A stretch of 64,000 bases of DNA from Saccharothrix sp. NRRL B-16348 (GTDB lineage: Bacteria; Actinomycetota; Actinomycetes; Mycobacteriales; Pseudonocardiaceae), in NCBI RefSeq assembly GCF_001280085.1, contig NZ_LGED01000235.1, positions 1-64,000 of the forward strand, given 5' to 3'. Made by a program: the position numbers and the translations under genes. This document shows, piece after piece, positions 41,919 to 49,149 of this stretch. Under the pieces are notes generated by a model. The model made no database searches. It was not told the DNA's origin and saw nothing but the letters and a program-made list of their open reading frames with translations. Numbering within the stretch: the first letter of the stretch is position 1; each line of letters opens with the position of its first letter.

Positions 41919-42788
41919 TCACACCTCGGCGACGTTGCCGCGCAGCGCCGCCGCCGTGCGGACGAGTGACGCGACCGCCGGTGAGCGGCTGCCCGGCGGC
42001 CAGGCGATCACCGTCGTGACCTCCGGCGCGTCCACGACGGGCACCGCGACGTGATCGGGCCACTGCCAGGCACGGCTGGAGGCCGGGATGACGAGCAGCG
42101 TCCTGCCGAGCGCCACGAGCTGGGCCAGCTGCGACTGCGTGCGCACCTCCGGCCCGGGCCCGTCCGGGTACGACCCGTCCAGCCGGGGCCAGCGGGCGAT
42201 CGGCAGGCCCGGCACGTCGCGGACCTCCGCCAGCGTCAGCCGGTCGCGTGACGCGAGCGGGTGCGCCGCCGGCAGGAGCGCCACCTGGCCCTCGACGTGG
42301 AGGTCTTCGGTGTCGAACCCGGCGAGGTCGTCGTACGGGCGGTGCATGAGCGCGACGTCGGCACGCCCGTCGCGCAGCAGCCCTGCCTGCTCGCCGACCT
42401 CGCACAGGAGCACTTCGACCGGCGCCGCGCCGGGTTCGCCCGCGAGCGCGTCGAGGAGCCGTTGCAGCAGCTCGTGGGACGCGCCGGCTTTCGTCACGAG
42501 CACCAGCGGCCGCTGCGGGTCACCGGCCCGCCGCGTCCGGCGAGCGGCGGCCGACACCGCGTCCAGTGCCGCCTTGGCCTCGCGCAGCATCACCCGGCCG
42601 GCATCGGTGAGCGCGGCGCCACGACGGTCCCGGTCGAAGAGCCTGACGCCGAGCCGCTGCTCCAGTTGGCGGATCGCGCGGGACAGGGGAGGTTGGGCGA
42701 TCCCGAGCCGATCGGCGGCACGTCCGAAGTGCAACTCCTCGGCCACGGCGACGAAGTAGCGCAGTTCGCGGGTCTCGAGGTCGTGCAC
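41919..42788 (-). CDS. LysR-family transcriptional regulator
   Basis: A 289-residue LTTR. The N-terminal helix-turn-helix covers about residues 8-65 (L-R-Y-F-V-A-V-A-E-E-L-H-F-G-R-A-A, then P-P-L-S-R-A-I-R-Q-L-E). A linker helix and a two-lobed substrate-binding domain follow. It is divergent from the short-chain dehydrogenase gene with an 82-bp gap that contains a perfect 11-bp inverted repeat, the expected LTTR arrangement: autorepression and ligand-dependent activation of the neighbour. The ligand is unknown. Confidence 0.93.
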   Translation of the reverse strand: MHDLETRELRYFVAVAEELHFGRAADRLGIAQPPLSRAIRQLEQRLGVRLFDRDRRGAALTDAGRVMLREAKAALDAVSAAARRTRRAGDPQRPLVLVTKAGASHELLQRLLDALAGEPGAAPVEVLLCEVGEQAGLLRDGRADVALMHRPYDDLAGFDTEDLHVEGQVALLPAAHPLASRDRLTLAEVRDVPGLPIARWPRLDGSYPDGPGPEVRTQSQLAQLVALGRTLLVIPASSRAWQWPDHVAVPVVDAPEVTTVIAWPPGSRSPAVASLVRTAAALRGNVAEV

Positions 42789-42800
42789 GGCACGAGCCTA

Positions 42801-42829
42801 CGCCCTGATACCCCAGGAGTATCAGGGCG
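42801..42829. promoter_or_regulatory. LysR operator in the divergent gap
   Basis: cgccctgatac (42801-42811) and gtatcagggcg (42819-42829) are perfect 11-bp inverted arms with a 7-base spacer. The inner part reads ATAC-N7-GTAT, the form of a LysR recognition site (T-N11-A). It lies 13 bases from the regulator start and about 42 bases from the dehydrogenase start. Confidence 0.8.
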
Positions 42830-42870
42830 TACCGAATCGATCTTGGACACGGGCGCGCACCCGGCCGAGC

Positions 42871-43596
42871 ATGGGTCGCGTGAACGACACGAAGATCGCG
42901 CTGGTCACCGGCGCGAACAAGGGAATCGGTTTCGCCATCGCCTGGGGACTCGGCGCGCTCGGCTGCACGGTCGCGGTGGGCGCGCGCGACGGGGGCAGGC
43001 GCGAAGCGGCCGTCGAACGGCTGCGCGCGGAAGGCGTCGACGCGTTCGGGATCGCCCTCGACGTCACCTCCGACGACAGCGTCACCGAGGCGGCGGCCAC
43101 CGTCGAACGGACCACCGGACGGCTCGACGTGCTCGTCAACAACGCCGGCATCGGCGGCCGGGTGGACGGCGGCGCGCAAGACCCGACGACGCTCGACCTC
43201 GACGTCGTCCGCACCGTGCTCGACACGAACGTGTTCGGCGTCGTCCGGGTGACGAACGCGATGCTCCCGCTGCTCCGCCGCGCCGGGTCGCCGCGGATCG
43301 TCAACTTGTCGAGCAACATGGGCTCGCTGACCCTGCGGACCGGACCCGTCATGGCCGCGTACGCACCGTCGAAGTCGATGCTCAACAGCGTCACGGCGCA
43401 GTACGCGCGCCGGCTCGCCGACACGAACGTCATCGTGAACGCCTGCTGCCCCGGCTACGTCGCGACCGACTTCACCGGCTTCACCGCGCCGCGCACGCCG
43501 GAGCAGGGTGCCGCGATCGCGATCCGCCTCGCCACCCTGCCGGACGACGGCCCGCGCGGCGGCTTCTTCGACGACGACGGGCCCATCCCCTGGTGA
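42871..43596 (+). CDS. short-chain dehydrogenase/reductase
   Basis: A 241-residue classical SDR. The cofactor motif T-G-A-N-K-G-I-G is at 13-20. N-N-A-G is at 90-93, the catalytic Ser at 147/148, and Tyr164 with Lys168 form Y-A-P-S-K. G-A-R-D after strand 2 suggests NADP(H). This resembles the carbonyl-reductase-like SDRs often controlled by a divergent LysR gene. The substrate is unknown. The ATG is used as start; a GTG nine bases later (before N-D-T-K) is equally plausible since neither has a strong ribosome binding site. Confidence 0.92.
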   Translation: MGRVNDTKIALVTGANKGIGFAIAWGLGALGCTVAVGARDGGRREAAVERLRAEGVDAFGIALDVTSDDSVTEAAATVERTTGRLDVLVNNAGIGGRVDGGAQDPTTLDLDVVRTVLDTNVFGVVRVTNAMLPLLRRAGSPRIVNLSSNMGSLTLRTGPVMAAYAPSKSMLNSVTAQYARRLADTNVIVNACCPGYVATDFTGFTAPRTPEQGAAIAIRLATLPDDGPRGGFFDDDGPIPW

Positions 43597-43618
43597 ACCA
43601 CGCGGGCGCACGGCTTGG

Positions 43619-43659
43619 CTGAGCCGCCCGGCGGCGCTCGGCCACCGCCGGCGGCTCAG
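43619..43659. terminator. hairpin between convergent genes
   Basis: A stem of 15 pairs with one bulged C (ctgagccgcccggcgg against ccgccggcggctcag) and a 10-base loop lies between the SDR and phosphoesterase genes and can stop transcription from both sides. It is followed by the duplicated 12-mer tcaggtcaccgg. Confidence 0.78.
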
Positions 43660-43668
43660 GTCACCGGA

Positions 43669-44160
43669 TCAGGTCACCGGCACGATCCGCGCCGAGACCA
43701 GTTCGCCGTCCTCGATGTCGAGCAGCCCGATGGTCCCGCGCGGCTGGCGGCGGCGGTCCGTGGGCGAACCCGGGTTGAACACGCGCACCCCGTCGCCGGT
43801 GACGTCCATCGGGATGTGGGAGTGGCCGAACACCACCAGGTCCGCCTCCGGGAACCGGCGGCGCATCCGCGCGGTGCGGCCGGTGGCCTGGCCGCTGTCG
43901 TGGATCATCGCCACGCGCAGCCCGGCCAGGTCGAGTTCGACGGTCTCGGGCGCGCCCCACTCGACCACGTCCGGCCCGTCGTTGTTGCCGCACACGGCGG
44001 TCACCGGCGCGTACTGCGCCAGTTCGTCCAGCACGGACGCCACGCAGACGTCACCGGCGTGCAGGATCGCGTCCGCGTGGCGCAGGTGTGCGGCCACTTC
44101 CGGGGGACACGACTTCCACCGCCGGGGCGCGTGGGTGTCCGACAGCACGACTACCCGCAT
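43669..44160 (-). CDS. YfcE-type metallophosphoesterase
   Basis: A 163-residue calcineurin-like phosphoesterase. The dinuclear metal ligands are all present: Asp8 and His10 in D-T-H, Asp37 in G-D, Asn59/60 in G-N-N-D, His87 in I-H-D, and His113/His115 in G-H-S-H. This is the YfcE/MJ0936 type, acting on phosphodiesters in vitro; the natural substrate is usually unknown. It ends at a hairpin facing the SDR gene. The next gene upstream on the same strand is the small helical protein, separated by 64 bp. Confidence 0.92.
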   Translation of the reverse strand: MRVVVLSDTHAPRRWKSCPPEVAAHLRHADAILHAGDVCVASVLDELAQYAPVTAVCGNNDGPDVVEWGAPETVELDLAGLRVAMIHDSGQATGRTARMRRRFPEADLVVFGHSHIPMDVTGDGVRVFNPGSPTDRRRQPRGTIGLLDIEDGELVSARIVPVT

Positions 44161-44224
44161 GGCGCGGAACCTACCGTTCGCGGGCCCAGGTCAGGGCTTC
44201 AGGTCAGAGGCTTTGGTCACTGCT

Positions 44225-44467
44225 TCAGGTCACGGCCGGGCCCGCGTCGCCGCTCGTCGCCAACTCCTTGAGGAACTCGTGGCACTGCTTGGCGCGCGCG
44301 GAGTCCTCCTCCATCACGCGGCGGAAGAAGTCGGCGATGTCCCGCTTGCCCGCGTTCTCCGCGTCCCGGACGTACTGGCCGTAGTCGTGGCCCGCCTTGA
44401 GCGCGTGGTACTGCACGGAGATCAGGTCGTAGCTGACGTCGTCGAAGCCGGTCTCCCCGGTAGCCAT
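44225..44467 (-). CDS. small helical hypothetical protein
   Basis: An 80-residue, mostly helical protein. Regularly spaced Tyr, His, Glu and Asp (Q-Y-H-A-L-K-A-G-H-D-Y, then F-F-R-R-V-M-E-E-D) recall one helix pair of ferritin-like proteins, but no complete metal site can be shown. The ribosome binding site gaggagggg before the ATG is strong. It probably shares a transcript with the downstream phosphoesterase gene. The function is unknown. Confidence 0.75.
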   Translation of the reverse strand: MATGETGFDDVSYDLISVQYHALKAGHDYGQYVRDAENAGKRDIADFFRRVMEEDSARAKQCHEFLKELATSGDAGPAVT

Positions 44468-44646
44468 GGGACCCCTCCTCGGTTGATGGTCGGTCGTCCT
44501 GTGCCATACCCGGCAGCCGCGCCGCCAACCACCCGGACGTGCTCACGCCGAGTGGCAGGGGTCGGGGGTTGCTTGTAGCGTGCGAGCGGGGTTGAGACGA
44601 CAGCCTTTGTCTGGCGCGAGCCGTTTCGCCGGCTGGAGGAACACCC

Positions 44647-45819
44647 ATGAGAATCGCGGTCGTCTCGGCACATGCGAGCCCGTTGCCCGTGCTCGGCGAG
44701 GCCGAGGAGGGCGGTCAGGACGTCCACGTCGCCGACCTGTCGGCTGCCCTGGTCGCGGCCGGGCACGACGTCGTGGTGCACACGCGGCGTGACTCCCCCC
44801 GTTCACCTGACGTGGTGCGCACCCGGCTCGGTTACGACGTCGTGCACGTGACGGCGGGTCCGCCGAGCCAGGTTCACCCGGACGAGCTGCTGCCTCACCT
44901 GGACGAGTTCACCCGGTTCCTGCGCGCGCAGTGGCGGGCCGACCCGCCGGACGTCGTGCACGCGCACTACTGGACGTCGGGCGTGGCGTCGGTGCTGGCC
45001 GCCAACGGCCTCGACGTGCCGGTGGTGCAGACGTTCCACTCGTTGGGCGTGGTGGCACGGCAGGCGGGGGACGAGGGCGTGCCGGAGGCGCGGCTGTCCA
45101 CCGAGCGGCTGATCGGGCGTGAGGCGAGCCGGGTCGTGGCCCAGTGCACGGAGGAGAAGTCGCAGCTGGTGCACATGGGCGTGCCGCGGGCACGGCTGGC
45201 CGTCGTGCCACCGGGGGTGGACGTCGAGCGGTTCAAGCCGGAGGGGCCGCGGCTCAACCGGCCGCTGCCGCACCGGCTGGTGTCGCCCGCGGCCGGCGCG
45301 GAGGACGTGATCACGGCGTTGCGCTCGGTGTGGGACACGGAGCTGGTGGTCGTGGGCGGTCGGGCGGAGGACGTGCGCAGGTTGCGCGAGCACTCGCGGG
45401 TGTCGGGTGTCGGCGACCGGGTCCGGTTGGTCGGTCGGGTGCCGCAGGTGGCGATGCCGGCGTTGCTGCGGTCCGCCGATGTGGTGGTCTGCGCCGGGTC
45501 TGTCTGCGCGGGTGTCACGCCGTTGGAGGCCATGGCGTGCGGTGTGCCGGTGGTGGCGGCGAGCGTCGGCGGGTCGACGGACACGGTCGTGGACGGCGTC
45601 ACGGGACTGCTGGTGCCGCCGGACGACCCGCGCACCCTGGCTCGCGCGCTGCGTCCCCTGCTGTCCGACGACGCCCGCCGTGAGGCCTACGGCATCGCCG
45701 CCGCCGATCGCGTCGAGGCCCGGTACAGCACGACCAGGATCGCCACCGAGACGGTTCGCGTGTACCACCAGGCGACCGGGCGTTCGGAGACGGTGGAGGC
45801 CTCGGTCAACGACGGGTGA
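44647..45819 (+). CDS. GT4-type glycosyltransferase
   Basis: A 390-residue GT-B glycosyltransferase of family 4 type, like MshA and sucrose-phosphate synthase relatives. The N-domain shows G-G-Q-D-V-H-V-A-D-L and H-A-H-Y-W. The C-domain has V-P-P-G-V-D-V-E-R-F and L-E-A-M-A-C-G-V-P-V-V-A. The EX7E pair that usually contacts the donor is incomplete: the second Glu is present, but the first position reads Val in the segment G-S-V-C-A-G-V-T-P-L-E, which may change donor use or reduce activity. An aggagg-like ribosome binding site precedes the ATG. It stands alone; donor and acceptor are unknown. Confidence 0.85.
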   Translation: MRIAVVSAHASPLPVLGEAEEGGQDVHVADLSAALVAAGHDVVVHTRRDSPRSPDVVRTRLGYDVVHVTAGPPSQVHPDELLPHLDEFTRFLRAQWRADPPDVVHAHYWTSGVASVLAANGLDVPVVQTFHSLGVVARQAGDEGVPEARLSTERLIGREASRVVAQCTEEKSQLVHMGVPRARLAVVPPGVDVERFKPEGPRLNRPLPHRLVSPAAGAEDVITALRSVWDTELVVVGGRAEDVRRLREHSRVSGVGDRVRLVGRVPQVAMPALLRSADVVVCAGSVCAGVTPLEAMACGVPVVAASVGGSTDTVVDGVTGLLVPPDDPRTLARALRPLLSDDARREAYGIAAADRVEARYSTTRIATETVRVYHQATGRSETVEASVNDG

Positions 45820-45905
45820 GCTGCGCGCTGCCCTGGTCCACGGCGGGTCGGGGTCAGGGGGTCGGTGGTTGAGTTCCGTCCGATGGTCAACGCTCAAGTC
45901 CGGCT

Positions 45906-46035
45906 CGATTTGACATGGGGCCCTTACGGGCACTCCAGGCAGGCCAAAGCCGGGCAGGCCTGGCGGGAAGAGCGTCCGCCAGGCCTGCCCGGCTTCCTTC
46001 GACCAGCCTAAAGCACCCGAACCCATGTCAAATCG
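45906..46035. repeat. 130-bp nested palindrome
   Basis: Perfect 14-bp terminal arms (cgatttgacatggg at 45906-45919, its complement at 46022-46035) enclose a second perfect 20-bp inverted repeat (45947-45966 with 45976-45995) around a 9-base loop, gaagagcgt. It sits in the 321-bp gap between two convergent genes. The inner hairpin is an obvious bidirectional terminator. The outer arms, each containing TTGACA pointing inward, give it the form of a miniature inverted-repeat element. No transposase is present. The rest of the gap holds only short GC-rich direct repeats. Confidence 0.85.
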
Positions 46036-46140
46036 GGCCTAGGTGCGGGCGCTGCGGGTCCGATGTGCGGCCGGTGGGGTGAGGGCTGACCGGAGTTGGC
46101 GCGGGTCGGTGTCCCAGCCGGCGTCACGGGCCGGTCGGTG

Positions 46141-46548
46141 TCACGGCCGGTAGGTGCGGAGGCGGTCGGTTAGGTCGTCTGGGGAGCCGTAGGCGCGCAG
46201 GCGGATAGGCCTTGGGTCGCCGGGGTGGTCGCCGCGCCTCAGTGCCGCCACGTAGGCGGCGACCTCCGAGGCAGGCGGCAGGACGTCGCCGCCCCGGTAG
46301 GTGATCACTACCGGTGGGTCGGTCGGGAGGGTTCGGACGGCGGCGGCCCAGCCGTACTCCTCGTCCCACAGCAGGGCGAAGTCGCGGTCCGGGAACGACG
46401 GCAGGTTTCCGTCCACCGCCAGGTAGGCCGTCGCGGGTGGGCCGGGGTTGGCGTGCCAGCACTCGGCCGCCAAGCCCAGTTCGACCGCGACGGCCCGCAC
46501 GTAGCGCTGGAGGCCACCGGTCGGTGTGTCCTCGGAGCCGTGGTCCAC
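46141..46548 (-). CDS. DUF6292 family protein
   Basis: A 135-residue soluble protein. The core L-Q-R-Y-V-R-A-V-A, A-Y-L-A-V-D-G-N-L-P and F-P-D-R-D-F-A-L-L-W-D-E-E-Y-G-W-A-A-A-V matches what I recall of the DUF6292 family, common in Pseudonocardiales and without known function. It begins 10 bp after the DUF4383 gene on the same strand, so the two are likely cotranscribed. The large nested palindrome lies just beyond its end. Confidence 0.8.
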   Translation of the reverse strand: MDHGSEDTPTGGLQRYVRAVAVELGLAAECWHANPGPPATAYLAVDGNLPSFPDRDFALLWDEEYGWAAAVRTLPTDPPVVITYRGGDVLPPASEVAAYVAALRRGDHPGDPRPIRLRAYGSPDDLTDRLRTYRP

Positions 46549-46558
46549 GGTCGCCGGT

Positions 46559-47008
46559 TCAGCCGGGTCCGGCGGGGCGGGGTGGGCGGCCCAGCGCGAA
46601 GCCGAGGGCGACCATGCCGACGCCCAGGAGCAGGTGCAGCCAGTTGTCGGCGGTGTTCACCGGTACGAAGTTGGCTGAGCTGTCGTGGTCGATGATGAGC
46701 CCGTACAACCACAGCAGCAGGTAGACGACACCGCCCGCGACCAGGTACAGGAACGCGTTGCGCATCGTCTTCGCCATGAGCAGGCCGAGGACGCCGAACG
46801 CCAGGTGCACGGCGTTGTGCAGGATCGACACGGCGAAGACGCCGAAGAGCTTGGCCTGCGACTCGTGCCCCGCGAACTGGATCGAGTCGTAGTCGGTGGT
46901 GATGCCGGGGATGAACCCGGCGATCCCGACCACGAGGAACACCGCGCCCACCACGGTGGCGGCCAGTTGGACCGGTGTGCGTGTCGTCGCTGTGCCGGGT
47001 CTGGACAT
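46559..47008 (-). CDS. DUF4383 membrane protein
   Basis: A 149-residue protein with four transmembrane helices. The first helix is followed by P-G-I-T-T-D-Y and then F-A-G-H-E-S-x-A-x-L-F-G; the second contains H-N-x-V-H-L, and N-T-A-D-N-W-L-H-L precedes the last helix. These features define DUF4383, a small actinobacterial membrane family of unknown role. It forms a probable two-gene unit with the DUF6292 gene downstream. Confidence 0.9.
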   Translation of the reverse strand: MSRPGTATTRTPVQLAATVVGAVFLVVGIAGFIPGITTDYDSIQFAGHESQAKLFGVFAVSILHNAVHLAFGVLGLLMAKTMRNAFLYLVAGGVVYLLLWLYGLIIDHDSSANFVPVNTADNWLHLLLGVGMVALGFALGRPPRPAGPG

Positions 47009-47086
47009 GGTCGACTCCCGTCGCCTCGCGGAAACCCACTTCGGTTGCCGTCCGACTACCCGGCGTGGGTGCGGGCAAACGACTCC

Positions 47087-47584
47087 TCAGCGCGGCGGTT
47101 CGAAGCGGGCCAGCCACGCGGTGAGGATCTGTTCCAGCCGGGCGGCGTCGGCGGCGTCGAGCGCGTCGAGCAGTTGCCGCTCGTTGGCCATGTGCTCGGT
47201 GAACGCCTGGTCGATCACGCGCTTGCCCGCCTCGGTCAGCGCGACCACGCGCCGCCTGCCGTCGTCCCGCCCCGGCCTGCGCGTCACCAGGCCGTCCCGC
47301 TCCAGCCGGTCGATGCGCTTGGTGATCGCGCCCGTGGTCACCATGGTGTGCTGCGCCAACTCCCCCGGCGCGCGCTCGTACGGCGCGCCCGCCCGGCGCA
47401 ACGCGGCGAGCACGTCGAACTCCCCCTCGCCCAGCCCGTGCCGCCGGTACACGACGGCCAACTGCTCGGTCAGCACGGCCGCGAGCCGGTGCAGCCTGCC
47501 GATGACGCCCTGGGGCGAGACGTCGAGGTCCGGCCGTTCCCGAGCCCATTCGGCCTGGATGCGGGCCACGCGGTCGAGTTCCAT
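47087..47584 (-). CDS. MarR-family regulator of the EamA exporter
   Basis: A 165-residue winged-helix regulator: F-D-V-L-A-A-L-R-R-A-G leads into the helix-turn-helix (T-M-V-T-T-G-A-I-T-K-R-I-D-R-L) and the wing with R-D-D-G-R-R. It is divergent from an EamA exporter with only 41 bp between the starts, and an 18-bp palindrome lies in that gap. A possible -10 box, TATGCT, ends eight bases before the ATG and no ribosome binding site is seen, so its mRNA may be leaderless. Expected role: repression of itself and of the exporter until a toxic ligand binds. Confidence 0.92.
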   Translation of the reverse strand: MELDRVARIQAEWARERPDLDVSPQGVIGRLHRLAAVLTEQLAVVYRRHGLGEGEFDVLAALRRAGAPYERAPGELAQHTMVTTGAITKRIDRLERDGLVTRRPGRDDGRRRVVALTEAGKRVIDQAFTEHMANERQLLDALDAADAARLEQILTAWLARFEPPR

Positions 47585-47592
47585 GGCACCAC

Positions 47593-47633
47593 AGCATAGC
47601 TTCCACGGAAGCTACAATGTCTTCCGTGGAAAC
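47593..47633. promoter_or_regulatory. shared MarR operator and leaderless promoters
   Basis: tagcttccacggaagcta (47597-47614) has perfect 8-bp arms. A weaker second copy built on ttcc-gt-ggaa is centred 21 bp downstream. TACAAT at 47613-47618 is a good -10 box seven bases before GTG 47626 of the exporter gene. On the other strand TATGCT (47598-47593) lies eight bases before the regulator ATG. Both promoters overlap the operator. Confidence 0.7.
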
Positions 47634-48555
47634 TATCCGGTGGGGGCTGGTCACCGCGATCGCCCCGGTCGCGTGGGGCTCGACGTACTACGTCACGCAC
47701 CACTTGCTGCCCGCCGACCACCCGCTGTGGGGTGCGGTGCTGCGCGCGCTGCCCGCCGGTGTGCTGCTGCTCCTGTTGTGCCGCAAACGTCCTCGTGGCC
47801 GGTGGTGGTGGCGGTCGCTCGTGCTCGGCACCTTGAACATGGGCGCGTTCTTCGCGCTCGTCTACCTCGCCGCGCAGCTGCTGCCGACCAGCCTGGCCTC
47901 GACGATCATGGCCACGTCACCGGTCGCGATGATCGCCCTGGCGTGGCCGCTGCTCGGTGAACGACCGCGTGGCCGGGCGGTGCTGGGCGCGCTCACCGGC
48001 ATCGCCGGCGTGGTGCTCATGCTCGCTGCGGGCGTGGACGCCGTCGACCCGCTCGGGGTCGTCGTGTCGGTCGCCGCGATGGCGATGTCCGCGTTCGGCC
48101 ACGTCCTCACCAAGCGCTGGGGCGCGGGCGCGGCCGTGCTGTCGGTGACGTCGTGGCAGCTCGTCGCGGGCGGCGCGGTGCTGGTCGTGCCGGCGCTCGC
48201 GGTCGAGGGCGCCCCGCCGGCGCTCACCGGCGCCAACCTGCTCGGCTTCGCGTTCGTGTCCGTGGTCGCGACGGCGGTCGCGTTCGTCGCCTGGTTCACC
48301 GGCCTGCGCCACCTCGACGCGGGCACGGTGGGGTTGATCGGCCTGCTCAACCCGGTGACCGGGGTCGTGCTCGGCCTGCTGCTGGCGGGCGAGTCGCTGG
48401 TCGCGCACCAGGTGTTGGGGATCGTGCTCGTGCTGTCCGGTGTGCTGCTCGGCCGGCACCGCCCGGCGCCGGCTGCGGGAAGGCGGGCGCGGATCGCCGC
48501 CCGTTCGTGGACGCGGACTCAGCGCTCGGGGCGCGCCACCAGCGACCACAGGTAG
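47626..48555 (+). CDS. EamA-family exporter under MarR control
   Basis: A ten-helix drug/metabolite transporter of about 309 residues with two EamA repeats (V-A-W-G-S-T-Y-Y in the first; L-L-N-P-V-T-G-V-V-L-G-L-L-L-A-G-E in the second). The GTG start is preferred because it follows a -10 box by seven bases, as in leaderless genes; an ATG nine bases earlier overlaps that box. The divergent MarR gene and shared palindrome mark it as an inducible efflux pump. The last 37 bases overlap the end of the convergent HTH gene. The substrate is unknown. Confidence 0.9.
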   Translation: METIRWGLVTAIAPVAWGSTYYVTHHLLPADHPLWGAVLRALPAGVLLLLLCRKRPRGRWWWRSLVLGTLNMGAFFALVYLAAQLLPTSLASTIMATSPVAMIALAWPLLGERPRGRAVLGALTGIAGVVLMLAAGVDAVDPLGVVVSVAAMAMSAFGHVLTKRWGAGAAVLSVTSWQLVAGGAVLVVPALAVEGAPPALTGANLLGFAFVSVVATAVAFVAWFTGLRHLDAGTVGLIGLLNPVTGVVLGLLLAGESLVAHQVLGIVLVLSGVLLGRHRPAPAAGRRARIAARSWTRTQRSGRATSDHR

Positions 48556-49055
48556 CTCAACGGTTCGCCGTCGGCCTCGTCGCGCTCGACGAACTCGGTG
48601 ATCAGCGCGATCATCCGGGCGTTCAGCTCCGCCTGGGACGCCGCGCCGAGGCGCAACGTGCCCCGCGCGGTCTCCCGGTTGGCGTTCGGCCCGGCCTCCA
48701 GCACCTCGGCCCGGTGCGCGGCGAGCATCGCCAGGTCCACCTGCCGGGCCAGGCCCTCGCCCTCGACGTCGACCAACCCCAGCCGCCACGTCCGGCCGGT
48801 CGCCCGGTAGGGCCGCTCCAACGCGCCGCGCGTGCCGCTGCGCACCGGTTCGGCGGCCAGGAAGTCCTGCTTCACCAGCGCCCGCACGTGCCGCAGCACG
48901 GTCGCCGGCGCGACGCCGAGCCGGTCCGACAGCTCCTTGTTCGTCAACGCCCGGTCCCAGCACAACCGCAGGATGCGCCAGCGCAACGGGTGCGCGAGCG
49001 CCTTCAGCTCCTCGACCGTGGCGTCGCGGGCGGGGTGATCAGGTGGAGCCGGCAC
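48519..49055 (-). CDS. winged-helix (ArsR-like) regulator
   Basis: About 178 residues. The N-terminal winged helix (V-E-E-L-K-A-L-A-H-P-L-R-W-R-I-L-R-L, then L-T-N-K-E-L-S-D-R-L and A-T-V-L-R-H-V-R) is of the ArsR-like type common in actinobacteria. It continues into a helical C-terminal half ending S-Y-L-W-S-L-V-A-R-P. No metal-binding cysteines are visible, so it is not a classical metal sensor. The GTG chosen sits seven bases after a possible -10 box (tagcct), so it may be leaderless; the longer frame upstream has Gly-rich shadow composition. It is divergent from the S9 peptidase gene, which it could control. Confidence 0.85.
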   Translation of the reverse strand: MPAPPDHPARDATVEELKALAHPLRWRILRLCWDRALTNKELSDRLGVAPATVLRHVRALVKQDFLAAEPVRSGTRGALERPYRATGRTWRLGLVDVEGEGLARQVDLAMLAAHRAEVLEAGPNANRETARGTLRLGAASQAELNARMIALITEFVERDEADGEPLSYLWSLVARPER

Positions 49056-49149
49056 GCCGCAGAGGCTAACCCACCCGCCCTTGCCGTGCCCGGCAGTGGT
49101 TTGGTTGACTGCTATCGATTGCGCCAAATGAAATCACTTGGGGGCGACC

